From Sphaerisporangium rubeum (lineage in GTDB: Bacteria > Actinomycetota > Actinomycetes > Streptosporangiales > Streptosporangiaceae): a stretch of DNA of 64,000 nucleotides. Under the pieces are notes generated by a model that made no database searches, was not told the origin of the DNA, and saw only the letters and a program-made list of their open reading frames with translations. Location of the stretch: contig NZ_JACHIU010000001.1 in the NCBI RefSeq assembly GCF_014207705.1, forward strand, positions 2,844,501-2,908,500. The letters run 5' to 3'. Shown here in pieces: positions 19,276 through 27,380 of this stretch. Every line of letters begins with the position of its first letter. The first letter of the stretch is position 1. The position numbers and the translations under genes are program-made.

Positions 19276-20943
19276 CTACGAGGTGAGCTGCGCGTCCAGC
19301 CGGTAACCGTCCACCGTCACGTACACCGAGTCTCCCGGCCGCGCGTTCAGGCGCATCAGCACCGGCTGCAACGAGTCGAACACCGGCTGCCGGTCCCGCC
19401 ACACCAGCACGACCGCGTTGTCCCCCGGCCCCGTCACCGACAGCAGTGTGCCGGGACGCATGCCGAGCTGCGTGGCGTACCCCTCCGGCACCGGCACCGG
19501 CTCGCCGCGCAGATGCTCGCTCGTCACGTCGATCCGCTGCCACCTGCGCGGATCGGACGCCGGACCCGGCAGGGGACGCTGAGCCGTACGGGGTTCCGGC
19601 ACCAGGTGGGGCCGCGGCGGGTTCGCCGACAGGGCCGTCAGCGCCGCGAGCGCGCTCTGCGCCGTCTGCGCGTCCGGCAGGCTCCCCGACACCGACGGAA
19701 CGGGGGTGCCGCCGCGGATCTGATGGCCGTTGGCCCCCGGCGTGCGGCGGGGGAGGGGAGCGGGGAAACCACCGGTGGTCGTCGGGGACAGCGGCTCCTG
19801 CGGCGCGGCGGCCGTCTTCGGCAGGGACTCGATCCACGCCTCCGCCGAGTGCGCGCGGATGCCGAGCTGGCCGAGCAGCTCGACGGCGTCCTCACCGCTG
19901 GTCTTCCCGCCGAGCACCTGCACACTGCGCTCACGCAGCCGCGTCAGATCGCCGACCACCAGCCAGCCGTCCTGCAGGCGGCGGTCCGGCATCAGCGCCA
20001 CCAGGACCCGCCACAGCGGCGTGCCGAGCGACGGCACGTCGATGGGGTGCGCCGGGTCGGCCGCGATCAGCTGCTCCTCCGTCGCCGCCGTGCCGAGCCA
20101 CTCGGTCAGCCGGAACAAGTGCCCCGTCACCGCGGTCGACTCCGGCGACCGCAGCCAGTGCAGCACCCGCTCCTCGGCGGCCCGCTGCGCCTGCGACAGC
20201 ACATCACGGTCCACGTGCAGCTCGTGCGCGAGCGTGCGCAGGCTCACCGGCTCCGCCGCGAACAGCCGCTCGATCGCCACGGCCCGCTCCATCGGCGTCC
20301 ACTCACGGAACACCGTGTCCACCAGCCGTACCAGCGGATTGTCCGACACCGGGGGCTTCGGCGGCGGCGCAGGCGCGGCTCTGGTCGGCGGCACCGGCCG
20401 TACCGGCGGCGACGAGGCCACCACCGGCGGCTGCGCCGGGACGGCAGGCGCGGGGGAGGACACCGGGTTCGACACCACAGGGCTCGACACCACAGGGCTC
20501 GACACGGGGCTCGACACGGCCGGTACGCGTCCCAGGATCTCCCGGAACACGGTCGTGATGACGACCTCGGCCGACGCGGGCCCGGCCGGAGCACGCAGGT
20601 CGGCCGCCGTCAGCCGCCGCAGCCGGTCCCACCCCCCCATGCCGTTGATCGCCGTACGGGCCGGCTCCGGCCAGCCGGTGAGCGCGGGATCCACCGTGTG
20701 CACCTGAAGCGCCGGCAGCACGTCCATGAGCGCAAGGTGGTCCCAGCGAAGCACCGCGAGCCGGGACAAACGATCGCACACCCAGTCGACACCGGTCGTG
20801 CCGAGCGCGCGACCCAGAGCGACCGACCCCCACCAGCCCCCCGGCAGCCGTGGATCGGCGAGGACCTCGGCGACCTGCTGAGGCCGGCTCCAGCGCAGGG
20901 CCGGGACGAGATCACTCAGGCAGATCATTGAATCGGCGTCCAT
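19276..20943 (-). CDS. Large protein of unknown function with sigma-region-4-like helices
   Basis: 555 residues that I do not recognise as a named family. The N-terminal 130 residues are well folded-looking and Trp/Leu-rich. Residues about 140-205 are a Pro/Ser/Val-rich linker that includes a short SSPVVSSPVVSNPVSSP repeat. Residues about 210-275 (LVRLVDTVFREWTPMERAVAIERL, then TLAHELHVDRDVLSQ) resemble a sigma-70 region 4/helix-turn-helix element. After a second disordered stretch, the last about 75 residues (LGMRPGTLLSVTGPGDN...VYVTVDGY) look like a small beta domain. A regulatory or nucleic-acid-binding role is only a guess. Convergent with the GNAT gene. Confidence 0.7.
   Translation of the reverse strand: MDADSMICLSDLVPALRWSRPQQVAEVLADPRLPGGWWGSVALGRALGTTGVDWVCDRLSRLAVLRWDHLALMDVLPALQVHTVDPALTGWPEPARTAINGMGGWDRLRRLTAADLRAPAGPASAEVVITTVFREILGRVPAVSSPVSSPVVSSPVVSNPVSSPAPAVPAQPPVVASSPPVRPVPPTRAAPAPPPKPPVSDNPLVRLVDTVFREWTPMERAVAIERLFAAEPVSLRTLAHELHVDRDVLSQAQRAAEERVLHWLRSPESTAVTGHLFRLTEWLGTAATEEQLIAADPAHPIDVPSLGTPLWRVLVALMPDRRLQDGWLVVGDLTRLRERSVQVLGGKTSGEDAVELLGQLGIRAHSAEAWIESLPKTAAAPQEPLSPTTTGGFPAPLPRRTPGANGHQIRGGTPVPSVSGSLPDAQTAQSALAALTALSANPPRPHLVPEPRTAQRPLPGPASDPRRWQRIDVTSEHLRGEPVPVPEGYATQLGMRPGTLLSVTGPGDNAVVLVWRDRQPVFDSLQPVLMRLNARPGDSVYVTVDGYRLDAQLTS
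20465..20520. repeat. Short tandem repeat coding the SSPV linker
   Basis: GGCTCGACACCACAG and shortened versions recur in tandem, giving the Ser-Pro-Val repeats in the linker of the 555-residue protein. Such in-frame units can expand or contract without breaking the gene. Confidence 0.6.
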
Positions 20944-21233
20944 CGGCTGACCGCATCCTCCCGAGTGTGACGCATGTTGCTAATGGTGCAGCTTACGCCG
21001 GACGCTGGCAATTAGCGTCATCAAGGAGAACATAGTGCGAGGACCACTCATCTGGCGCCTGACCGCACACTTTCCCCTGGACCGCTCCGACCTTGAAGAT
21101 CAGCACATCCACACATCACCATGACGCAAAGTGATGGTGAGGGCCGATCCCGTGGCCTGCGGCCTGAGCACGGACCGACACGGCGGGCTGTCCGGACGGT
21201 CACCGCGGTTCTCACGGACGGCCGTCCAGAGGT
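20944..21233. other. Intergenic region, no gene seen
   Basis: 290 bases between the start of the 555-residue unknown gene and the end of psuK, both on the minus strand. It should hold the promoter of the unknown gene. I see no convincing terminator, RNA gene or palindrome; CACATCACCATGACGCAAAGTGATGGTGAG near 21113 contains a small inverted repeat (CATCACC/GGTGATG type) that could be the psuK terminator. Confidence 0.4.
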
Positions 21234-22127
21234 CTACGGCCCGGAGACGGGCCGTCCGCCGACGCGGGTCACCGCCGTCGCGCCGGCACGGCACCCCGCC
21301 TCGACGGCGGCGCCTGCGTCCGCGCCGCCGAGGAGGGCCGTCAGCACCCCGGCGGCGAACGCGTCCCCCGCACCGGTGGAGTCCAGCGGCCCGGCTCCCG
21401 GTGTCCCCGCGGCGTGCCGGGTGACGGTGCCTCCGGTCGCGAGCAGAGCGCCGTCCTCGCCGAGCTTCACGATCGCCGTGCCGTACCGCGCGCTCAACGC
21501 CTCGGCGGCGGTGACGGCGTCCCCGGCCCCGGTCAGCAGCAGCGCCTCGTCCAGGTTGGGGATCACCAGACCTGCCGAGGACGTCTCCCGCAGGAACCGC
21601 TCCGACCCGAACTCCCGCAGGAACCCCGCGGAGGCCGGATCCACGCTGACCGCGGCCCCACGCTCCAGCGCCGCTCGCGTCGCCAGCCGCACCAGCTCCA
21701 GCCCCGGCGCCGCGAACAACGTGTACCCGGACACGTGCACACGTCCGACGCCGTCCAGCAACCCGTCGTCCCAGTCCTGCGGCCCGATACGCCGTCCGGC
21801 CCCGCGCGTGGTGAGCATGGTCCGCTCACCGGCGCCGTCCACCATGGCGATCACCACCGCGGTGGGGTGCGCCGGGTCGATCCGCACGTGCGGCCGCACC
21901 CCGGCCCGGGTGAGCTCACCGACGTGCCAGGCCCCGGTGTCGTACCCCGCACGCGCCAGCAGCCGCGCGTCCGCACCGAGATACGCGGCCCACGCGGCCG
22001 TGTTGGCCCCCGACCCGCCGGGCCGCAGCACGATGTCCGCCTCGGTGTCCGTCCCCGGCGCGACCGGCGACCGATGCCGCGCCACCACATCGGTGACGAC
22101 GTCCCCGATGACGAGCAACCCCGCCAC
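21234..22127 (-). CDS. psuK: PfkB-family kinase, probable pseudouridine kinase
   Basis: A 297-residue ribokinase-fold enzyme. It has the N-terminal GDVVTDVVAR, the substrate-lid GGSGANTAAWAAYLGA, and the C-terminal anion-hole/catalytic motif DSTGAGDAFAAGVL with the general-base Asp. Its GTG directly abuts the TGA of psuG, so the pair forms an operon that phosphorylates pseudouridine and then splits pseudouridine 5'-phosphate. Family alone would allow other sugar substrates; the assignment comes from the linkage. Confidence 0.88.
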   Translation of the reverse strand: MAGLLVIGDVVTDVVARHRSPVAPGTDTEADIVLRPGGSGANTAAWAAYLGADARLLARAGYDTGAWHVGELTRAGVRPHVRIDPAHPTAVVIAMVDGAGERTMLTTRGAGRRIGPQDWDDGLLDGVGRVHVSGYTLFAAPGLELVRLATRAALERGAAVSVDPASAGFLREFGSERFLRETSSAGLVIPNLDEALLLTGAGDAVTAAEALSARYGTAIVKLGEDGALLATGGTVTRHAAGTPGAGPLDSTGAGDAFAAGVLTALLGGADAGAAVEAGCRAGATAVTRVGGRPVSGP

Positions 22128-23066
22128 TCAGCCCTCCGCGACGGCCCAGGCGACCGCGATCCGCGCCGCCAGGCCGACATTGCCGCGCACCGCCGCGAGG
22201 TTGGCCTCCAGGGACGCGCCATCGGTGCCACGCACCAGATAGTCCAGCAGGAACGGCGTGATCGCCTGACCGGTCACCCCTTGCCGCTCCGCCTCGGTCA
22301 GCGCCTCCGCCAGCACACGATCGTGCAACCCGGGATCGAGCTGGCTCTCCTCCGGCACCGGATTGGCCACGATCAGCGCCGCCTCCGGCCCTCCGAGCCG
22401 GTCCTGCGCACGCATGACCCCCGCCGCCTGCGCCGGCTCGTCCAGCCGCCAGTCCACCGGCAGTCCAGTGGTGTGCAGATAGAACCCCGGAAAGGTGTCG
22501 GTGCGGTACCCCGCGACGGTGACCCCCCGGGTCTCCAGCCGCTGGAGCGTAGCCGGCACATCAAGAATGGACTTCACCCCCGCACACACCACCGTGATCC
22601 GCGTCGCGGCGAGTGTCCCGATGTCCGCGGACTCGTCCTGGTCCGACGTCCACCCCCGGTGCACCCCGCCGAGCCCTCCGGTCGCGAACACCCGGATCCC
22701 GGCCCGCGCCGCGAGGAACGCCGTGGCCGACACCGTGGTGGCCCCGCTCGCGCCGAGCGCCGCCGCCGGCGCCAGATCCCGGAACCCGAGCTTGCGCAGC
22801 CCCGCCTCCTTGGCGATCCGCTCCAGCCCGTCCCGGCCCAGCCCGACCCACGGCACCCCGTCCAGCACCGCGATCGTCGCAGGCACCGCACCCGAGTCCC
22901 GTACCAGGCCCTCCAGCTCGACGGCCACCTCGAGATTGCGCGGCTGAGGAAGACCGTGCGAGATGATCGTGCTCTCCAGCGCCACCACAGGAACACCACC
23001 GGCCAGGGCCTCGGCGACCTCAGGTGATGTCCGGATGATCGTCTCGCCGGGACCACTAGTGTGCAT
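22128..23066 (-). CDS. psuG: Pseudouridine-5'-phosphate glycosidase
   Basis: The 312-residue enzyme cleaves the C-C glycosidic bond of pseudouridine 5'-phosphate to uracil and ribose 5-phosphate. Signature segments are VVALESTIISHGLPQPRN (residues about 26-43), the lysine-containing LRKLGFRDLAPAAALG, ATTVSAT, FATGGLGGVHRG and VCAGVKSILDVPATL. The start ATG has GGAG six bases upstream. Confidence 0.95.
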   Translation of the reverse strand: MHTSGPGETIIRTSPEVAEALAGGVPVVALESTIISHGLPQPRNLEVAVELEGLVRDSGAVPATIAVLDGVPWVGLGRDGLERIAKEAGLRKLGFRDLAPAAALGASGATTVSATAFLAARAGIRVFATGGLGGVHRGWTSDQDESADIGTLAATRITVVCAGVKSILDVPATLQRLETRGVTVAGYRTDTFPGFYLHTTGLPVDWRLDEPAQAAGVMRAQDRLGGPEAALIVANPVPEESQLDPGLHDRVLAEALTEAERQGVTGQAITPFLLDYLVRGTDGASLEANLAAVRGNVGLAARIAVAWAVAEG

Positions 23067-23150
23067 GCTCGCTCCGTGCCCTTCCCGTAGGTACGCTCCA
23101 GGGAGATTTGCCCCCCTGACACCGTACTGTCCGAGTTAGGAGACCTGGTC

Positions 23151-24692
23151 ATGCGCCACTCGCGGTACGACGTGGTCATCGCCGGAGCCGGACACAACGG
23201 CCTGGTGGCCGCCGCGTACCTCGCACGCGCCGGCCGCCGCGTGCTGCTCCTGGAACGCCGGCCGTGCACCGGCGGCCTCGCCGTCTCCACCCAGGCCTTC
23301 CCCGGCGTAGGCGCACGAGTCTCCCGCTACTCCTACCTGGTCAGCCTCCTCCCCACCAAGATCATCACCGACCTGGGCCTGACCCTCGACCTGCGCCGCC
23401 GCCGCTACGCCTCCTACACCCCCGTAGGAGACGGCGGCCTCCTGGTGGACAACGCCGACGACCACCGCACCGCCGCGTCCTTCACGGCCGTCACCGGCGG
23501 CGCCACCGACCACGAGGCCTGGCGCCGCTTCTACGCGGCCACCGCGCACCTGGCCGAACGCCTGGCCCCCACCCTCCTGGAGCCCTTGCGCGACCGCACC
23601 ACCGTCCGCGAACACGTGGTGGCCGACGAGTCCCTGTGGCGCGACACCTTCGAACGACCCATCGGTGAAGTCGTGGACGAGACCTTCACCGACGACACCG
23701 TACGCGGCGTAGTACTCACCGACGCACTGATCGGCACCTTCGCCGACCCCTCGACCGACCTCCTCGCCAACCGCTGCTTCCTCTACCACGTGATCGGCAA
23801 CGGCACCGGGGACTGGAACGTCCCCGTCGGCGGCATGGGAGCCGTGACCACGGCCCTGACCACCGCCGCCACGAAGGCCGGCGCCGAGATCCACACCAAC
23901 ACCGAAGTCCTCGCCGTGGACCCGGTGACCGGCGAAGTCTGCTTCCGGTCCCCCGAAGGCGCCGAACACACCGTCACCGCCGGCCACATCCTCGCCAACA
24001 CCCCACCGACGACCCTCTCCCGCCTCCTCGGAGAGGACCCGGAGCACACCCCTGAAGGCGCTCAACTGAAAATCAACATGGTCCTGTCCCGCCTGCCCCG
24101 CCTCAAGGACCCCGGCGTCACCCCGGCCGAGGCCTTCAGCGGCACCTTCCACATCAACGAGTCCCGCGACCAGCTGGCCCGCGCCTACACCGAAGCCGCC
24201 GCAGGCGAGATCCCCACCCTTCCCCCCGCCGAGGTCTACTGCCACTCCCTGACAGACCCCTCCATCCTCACCCCCGGCCTCGCGGCGACCGGCGCGCACA
24301 CCCTGACCCTCTTCGGCCTCCACATGCCGTCCCGCCTCTTCCGCGCCGACCCGGACAAGTCCCGCGCCGAAGCCCTCGCCGCCACCCTGGCCTCCGTCAA
24401 CACCGTCCTGGCCGAACCCCTGGAGGACTGCCTGCTGCGCACCCCCTCCGGAACCCTCTGCCTCGAAGCGAAAACCCCCGCCGACCTGGAAAGCGAGGCG
24501 GCCCTCCCCGGCGGCCACATCTTCCACCGCGACCTCACCTGGCCCTACGCGGAAACCCCGGAGGAAAACGGCCGCTGGGGAGTGGAAACCCACCACGACC
24601 GCGTCCTGCTGTGCGGCGCCGCCGCACGCCGAGGCGGCGGCGTCAGCGGCATCCCCGGTCACAACGCCGCCATGGCGGTTCTCGGCGGCTGA
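23151..24692 (+). CDS. Phytoene-desaturase-like NAD(P)/FAD-dependent oxidoreductase
   Basis: A 513-residue flavoprotein of the PYROXD2/CrtI-like group. The N-terminal dinucleotide-binding motif is GAGHNGLVAAAYLARAG with LLERR ending the second strand; GNGTGDWNVPVGGMGAVTTAL (about residue 225) and the C-terminal LCGAAARRGGGVSGIPGHNAAM close the FAD site. Substrate unknown; isolated from carotenoid genes, so a carotenoid role is not supported. Divergent from psuG with an 84-base gap; ribosome site GGAGACC. A paralogue lies at 58364-59980 in a catabolic cluster. Confidence 0.85.
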   Translation: MRHSRYDVVIAGAGHNGLVAAAYLARAGRRVLLLERRPCTGGLAVSTQAFPGVGARVSRYSYLVSLLPTKIITDLGLTLDLRRRRYASYTPVGDGGLLVDNADDHRTAASFTAVTGGATDHEAWRRFYAATAHLAERLAPTLLEPLRDRTTVREHVVADESLWRDTFERPIGEVVDETFTDDTVRGVVLTDALIGTFADPSTDLLANRCFLYHVIGNGTGDWNVPVGGMGAVTTALTTAATKAGAEIHTNTEVLAVDPVTGEVCFRSPEGAEHTVTAGHILANTPPTTLSRLLGEDPEHTPEGAQLKINMVLSRLPRLKDPGVTPAEAFSGTFHINESRDQLARAYTEAAAGEIPTLPPAEVYCHSLTDPSILTPGLAATGAHTLTLFGLHMPSRLFRADPDKSRAEALAATLASVNTVLAEPLEDCLLRTPSGTLCLEAKTPADLESEAALPGGHIFHRDLTWPYAETPEENGRWGVETHHDRVLLCGAAARRGGGVSGIPGHNAAMAVLGG

Positions 24693-24703
24693 GCCGTCCC
24701 GCC

Positions 24704-25330
24704 TCACTCCGCGACCGCGCCATGGGACCGCGTGTGCGGGTTCTCGTGAGGGGTGGTCGTGGCGCGGATGTGGGTGCGTTCGCCTTGGCGGCCGATGAGG
24801 CTGAGGTATTCGACGGGGCCCGCGCCGGTGGCGCCGAACCAGTGGGGGGTGCGGGTGTCGAACTCCACCGCTTCGCCGGCGTGGAGGAGGAGATCGTGGT
24901 CGCCGAGGACCAGGCGCAGGGTGCCGTTGAGCACGTAGGCCCAGTCGTGGCCTTCGTGGGAGCGGAGGTCGGGGACGGCGTCGTCGCGGCCGGTGGGGAG
25001 GACGAACTTGTACGCCTGGACTCCGCCGGGACGGCGGGTGAGCGGGATGATGATCGATCCGTCGCTGCATGACAGGGGACGCAGGTCGACCCGCGGGTCC
25101 GCGGTGCGGGGAGCGTCGACGAGGGAGTCGATGGTGACGCCGTAGTAGCGGGCCAGCGGCAGGAGTTGTTCGAGGGTGGGGCGTCGCAGTCCGGCTTCCA
25201 GGCGGGACAGGGTGCTGGTGGAGATGCCGGTCTCCGCGGCGAGCCGGGTCAGCGTGACGTCGCGGCGCAGCCGTAGGTGTTTGAGGCGAGGGCCCACGGC
25301 GTCGAGGGTCGCGTCGGTGGTTCGGTCCAT
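24704..25330 (-). CDS. XRE-cupin transcriptional regulator
   Basis: 208 residues: helix-turn-helix at about residues 14-68 (LKHLRLRRDVTLTRLAAETG, STSTLSRLEAG) and a C-terminal cupin at about 100-190 (SHEGHDWAYVLNGTLRLVLG, LLLHAGEAVEFD). The cupin probably binds a small effector. It is divergent from a DHA2-type exporter, which it likely controls, together with itself, through the palindrome 11 bases upstream of its start. Confidence 0.88.
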   Translation of the reverse strand: MDRTTDATLDAVGPRLKHLRLRRDVTLTRLAAETGISTSTLSRLEAGLRRPTLEQLLPLARYYGVTIDSLVDAPRTADPRVDLRPLSCSDGSIIIPLTRRPGGVQAYKFVLPTGRDDAVPDLRSHEGHDWAYVLNGTLRLVLGDHDLLLHAGEAVEFDTRTPHWFGATGAGPVEYLSLIGRQGERTHIRATTTPHENPHTRSHGAVAE

Positions 25331-25340
25331 GTCCCTTAGT

Positions 25341-25354
25341 TTGCCATTTGGCAA
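25341..25354. promoter_or_regulatory. Operator palindrome of the XRE-cupin regulator
   Basis: TTGCCATTTGGCAA is a perfect 6-base inverted repeat (TTGCCA/TGGCAA) with a 2-base centre, 11 bases upstream of the regulator's ATG. Its size suits XRE-type dimers. The site is about 175 bases from the exporter start, so autoregulation is the surer inference. Confidence 0.6.
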
Positions 25355-25528
25355 GGATGTTTGCGTCCTGGCGTGATGGAGGTGAGTCTGGGGGCCGCAC
25401 GTCGAAGCAGGGGGGAGAACGCGATGAACGCGGAACCCCTTCGCGTCGCGGTGAGCGCGCCGGACGCGGGCTCTCGTGCCCGGTTGTTCTTCTGCGGCCG
25501 GCCTGTTCGTTGAAAGGACCTTCCCATC

Positions 25529-27103
25529 ATGTCTTCCACTGCCATGTCCGGTGCGGACACGACCGCGCCGGTGATCGACGATCCGCGGCGCCGCCGCGCG
25601 ATCCTGTGGGCCGTGTGCGTCGCGCTGATGGCCGTCGTCGCGTCCGTCTCCGGGCTGAACGTCGCGCAGCCGCAACTGGCCGTCACGTTCGACGCGTCCC
25701 AGGGACAGGTGTTGTGGATCATCAACACCTACACCCTGACCCTCGCGGCACTCCTGCTGCCGCTCGGCGCGGCGGGGGACCGCTGGGGACGCAAGCCCGT
25801 TCTGGTCGCCGGCCTCGCCGTCTTCGGGGTCGCGAACGTCGCCGCGGCGCTCGCGCCGGTCGCGGGGGTGATGCTCGGCGCGCGCCTGCTCAGCGGTATC
25901 GGCGCGGCGATGATCATGCCGGTCACCCTCTCGGTCATCACCTCGTCCTTCCCCGGCACCGAACGCTCGAAGGCGATCGGCATGTGGACCGCGGTCGCCG
26001 GTGGCGGAGGCATCCTCGGCATGTACCTGTCCGCGCTCCTGGTGGACGTCGCGTCCTGGCGCTGGCTGTTCGCTCTGCCGGTCGTCCTCACCCTCGCCGC
26101 GGTCCTGATCGGTGTCCGTGCCGTCCCGAACTCGCGTGAGGCCGCTCGGGGCCGGTTCGATCTTCCCGGCGCGCTGGCCTCGGTCGTCGCCGCCGTCGGG
26201 TTCACCTACGCGCTGCACGAGGCACCCGCGCGGGGCTGGGGAGACCCCGCCGTCGTCCTCACGCTCGTCGTGGCCGTGGTCGCGACAGCCGTGTTCGTCG
26301 CGTGGGAACTGCGCACGCCGTCCCCGCTGCTGGACATCAGGAACTTCCGGACCCGCGGCCTTTCCTCCGGCACCACGCTGCTGCTGGTCCTGTTCGGCGT
26401 CCAGGGTGGGGTCTCTCTCGTCCTGTACCCGTTCTTCCAGGTCGTGCTCGGCTGGAGCGGTCTGCTCGCCACCCTCGGGCTGATGCCGATGGCACTGCTG
26501 ATGATGGCCGCCTCCGGCGTCGCGCCACGCCTGGCCGCACGCATCGGCGTCCGCGGGTCGATGGTCACGGGACTGGGCCTCGCCGGTGCCGGGCTGGCGC
26601 TGATGGCGTCACTCGTGTCGGTCTCCGGCGGATACCTCGGCGTGTTGCCGGGACTGATCGCCATGGGACTCGGAGCGGGGCTGGCGATGACACCCTCGAC
26701 CGAGGCGATCACCTCCGCTCTGCCGCGTGAGCAGCAAGGCGTGGCGTCCGCGCTCAACGACCTCACCCGGGAACTCGGCGCGGCCCTCGGCATCGCCCTG
26801 CTGGGAGGCCTGCTGGTCGCCGGCTACCGGAACGCGCTCCGCGGCCGCCTCGACGGTGTGCCGGCCGACCTCGCCGCGACCGCGAGGGAAGGTGTCGCCA
26901 ACGCCGCGGCCGTCAGTCAGCACGCGGACGGCCACGCCGAGCGGATCATGACCGCCGCACAGGAGGCCTTCGTCGCAGGCTGGCAGCAGGCCATGTGGGT
27001 CGGCGTGGCGGTCATGGCCGCGCTCGCACTGTTCGTCGCCTTCCGGGGACCCACGCGCGCGCCGGCATCCGTCACGGAGTCCGCCGACGGGACCACCCAC
27101 TGA
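25529..27103 (+). CDS. MFS drug exporter, DHA2 (EmrB/QacA) family
   Basis: A 524-residue proton-driven exporter with 14 predicted membrane helices. Motif A between helices 2 and 3 reads LPLGAAGDRWGRKPVLVAG, and motif C-like SGIGAAMIMPVTLSVI is at helix 5. There is a long C-terminal extracellular loop before the last helix, usual for this family. Ribosome site AAAGGA nine bases before ATG. Probably regulated by the divergent XRE-cupin protein; the exported drug is unknown. Confidence 0.92.
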   Translation: MSSTAMSGADTTAPVIDDPRRRRAILWAVCVALMAVVASVSGLNVAQPQLAVTFDASQGQVLWIINTYTLTLAALLLPLGAAGDRWGRKPVLVAGLAVFGVANVAAALAPVAGVMLGARLLSGIGAAMIMPVTLSVITSSFPGTERSKAIGMWTAVAGGGGILGMYLSALLVDVASWRWLFALPVVLTLAAVLIGVRAVPNSREAARGRFDLPGALASVVAAVGFTYALHEAPARGWGDPAVVLTLVVAVVATAVFVAWELRTPSPLLDIRNFRTRGLSSGTTLLLVLFGVQGGVSLVLYPFFQVVLGWSGLLATLGLMPMALLMMAASGVAPRLAARIGVRGSMVTGLGLAGAGLALMASLVSVSGGYLGVLPGLIAMGLGAGLAMTPSTEAITSALPREQQGVASALNDLTRELGAALGIALLGGLLVAGYRNALRGRLDGVPADLAATAREGVANAAAVSQHADGHAERIMTAAQEAFVAGWQQAMWVGVAVMAALALFVAFRGPTRAPASVTESADGTTH

Positions 27104-27325
27104 CCGAGAGTCGATCGCGCACCGCGACCGTTCCCGGCCTCGCGCGCAGGGCTGGTCCGGCATCACCTGGTACAGCCGGGCCCGCATCCGGCCGTAACTC
27201 CACTCGCGAAACAATCGATCTCCAAATGAGTCACGGTATAAGCAGGGAATTGGATGGATGTCCTTGGCTAGGCTCATGGATCGGCTGATACCGATGGACG
27301 TGGTCGTGGGGGACGATCGCGACTT

Positions 27326-27342
27326 TTCATGATATTTGCCGG
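27326..27342 (+). promoter_or_regulatory. Conserved element upstream of NACHT gene 1
   Basis: TTCATGATATTTGCCGG ends 38 bases before the first NACHT start and matches the element at 33647-33663 at 14 of 17 positions. The surrounding 277-base gap (27104-27380) has no gene and is AT-richer than the rest of the window. A shared promoter or operator is inferred. Confidence 0.5.
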
Positions 27343-27380
27343 TTTTCCGGAGCGGCGAGGAAAGCGCGGAGATTTTGCGG

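Noticed and set aside
22128-24692. Carotenoid biosynthesis role for the desaturase-like gene
   Set aside because: No crtB, crtE or lycopene cyclase nearby; the family is broader than carotenoid enzymes.
23136-25400. 754-codon minus-strand frame opposite the FAD oxidoreductase
   Set aside because: Gly/Val/Glu-biased shadow of the real gene and of the XRE-cupin region.
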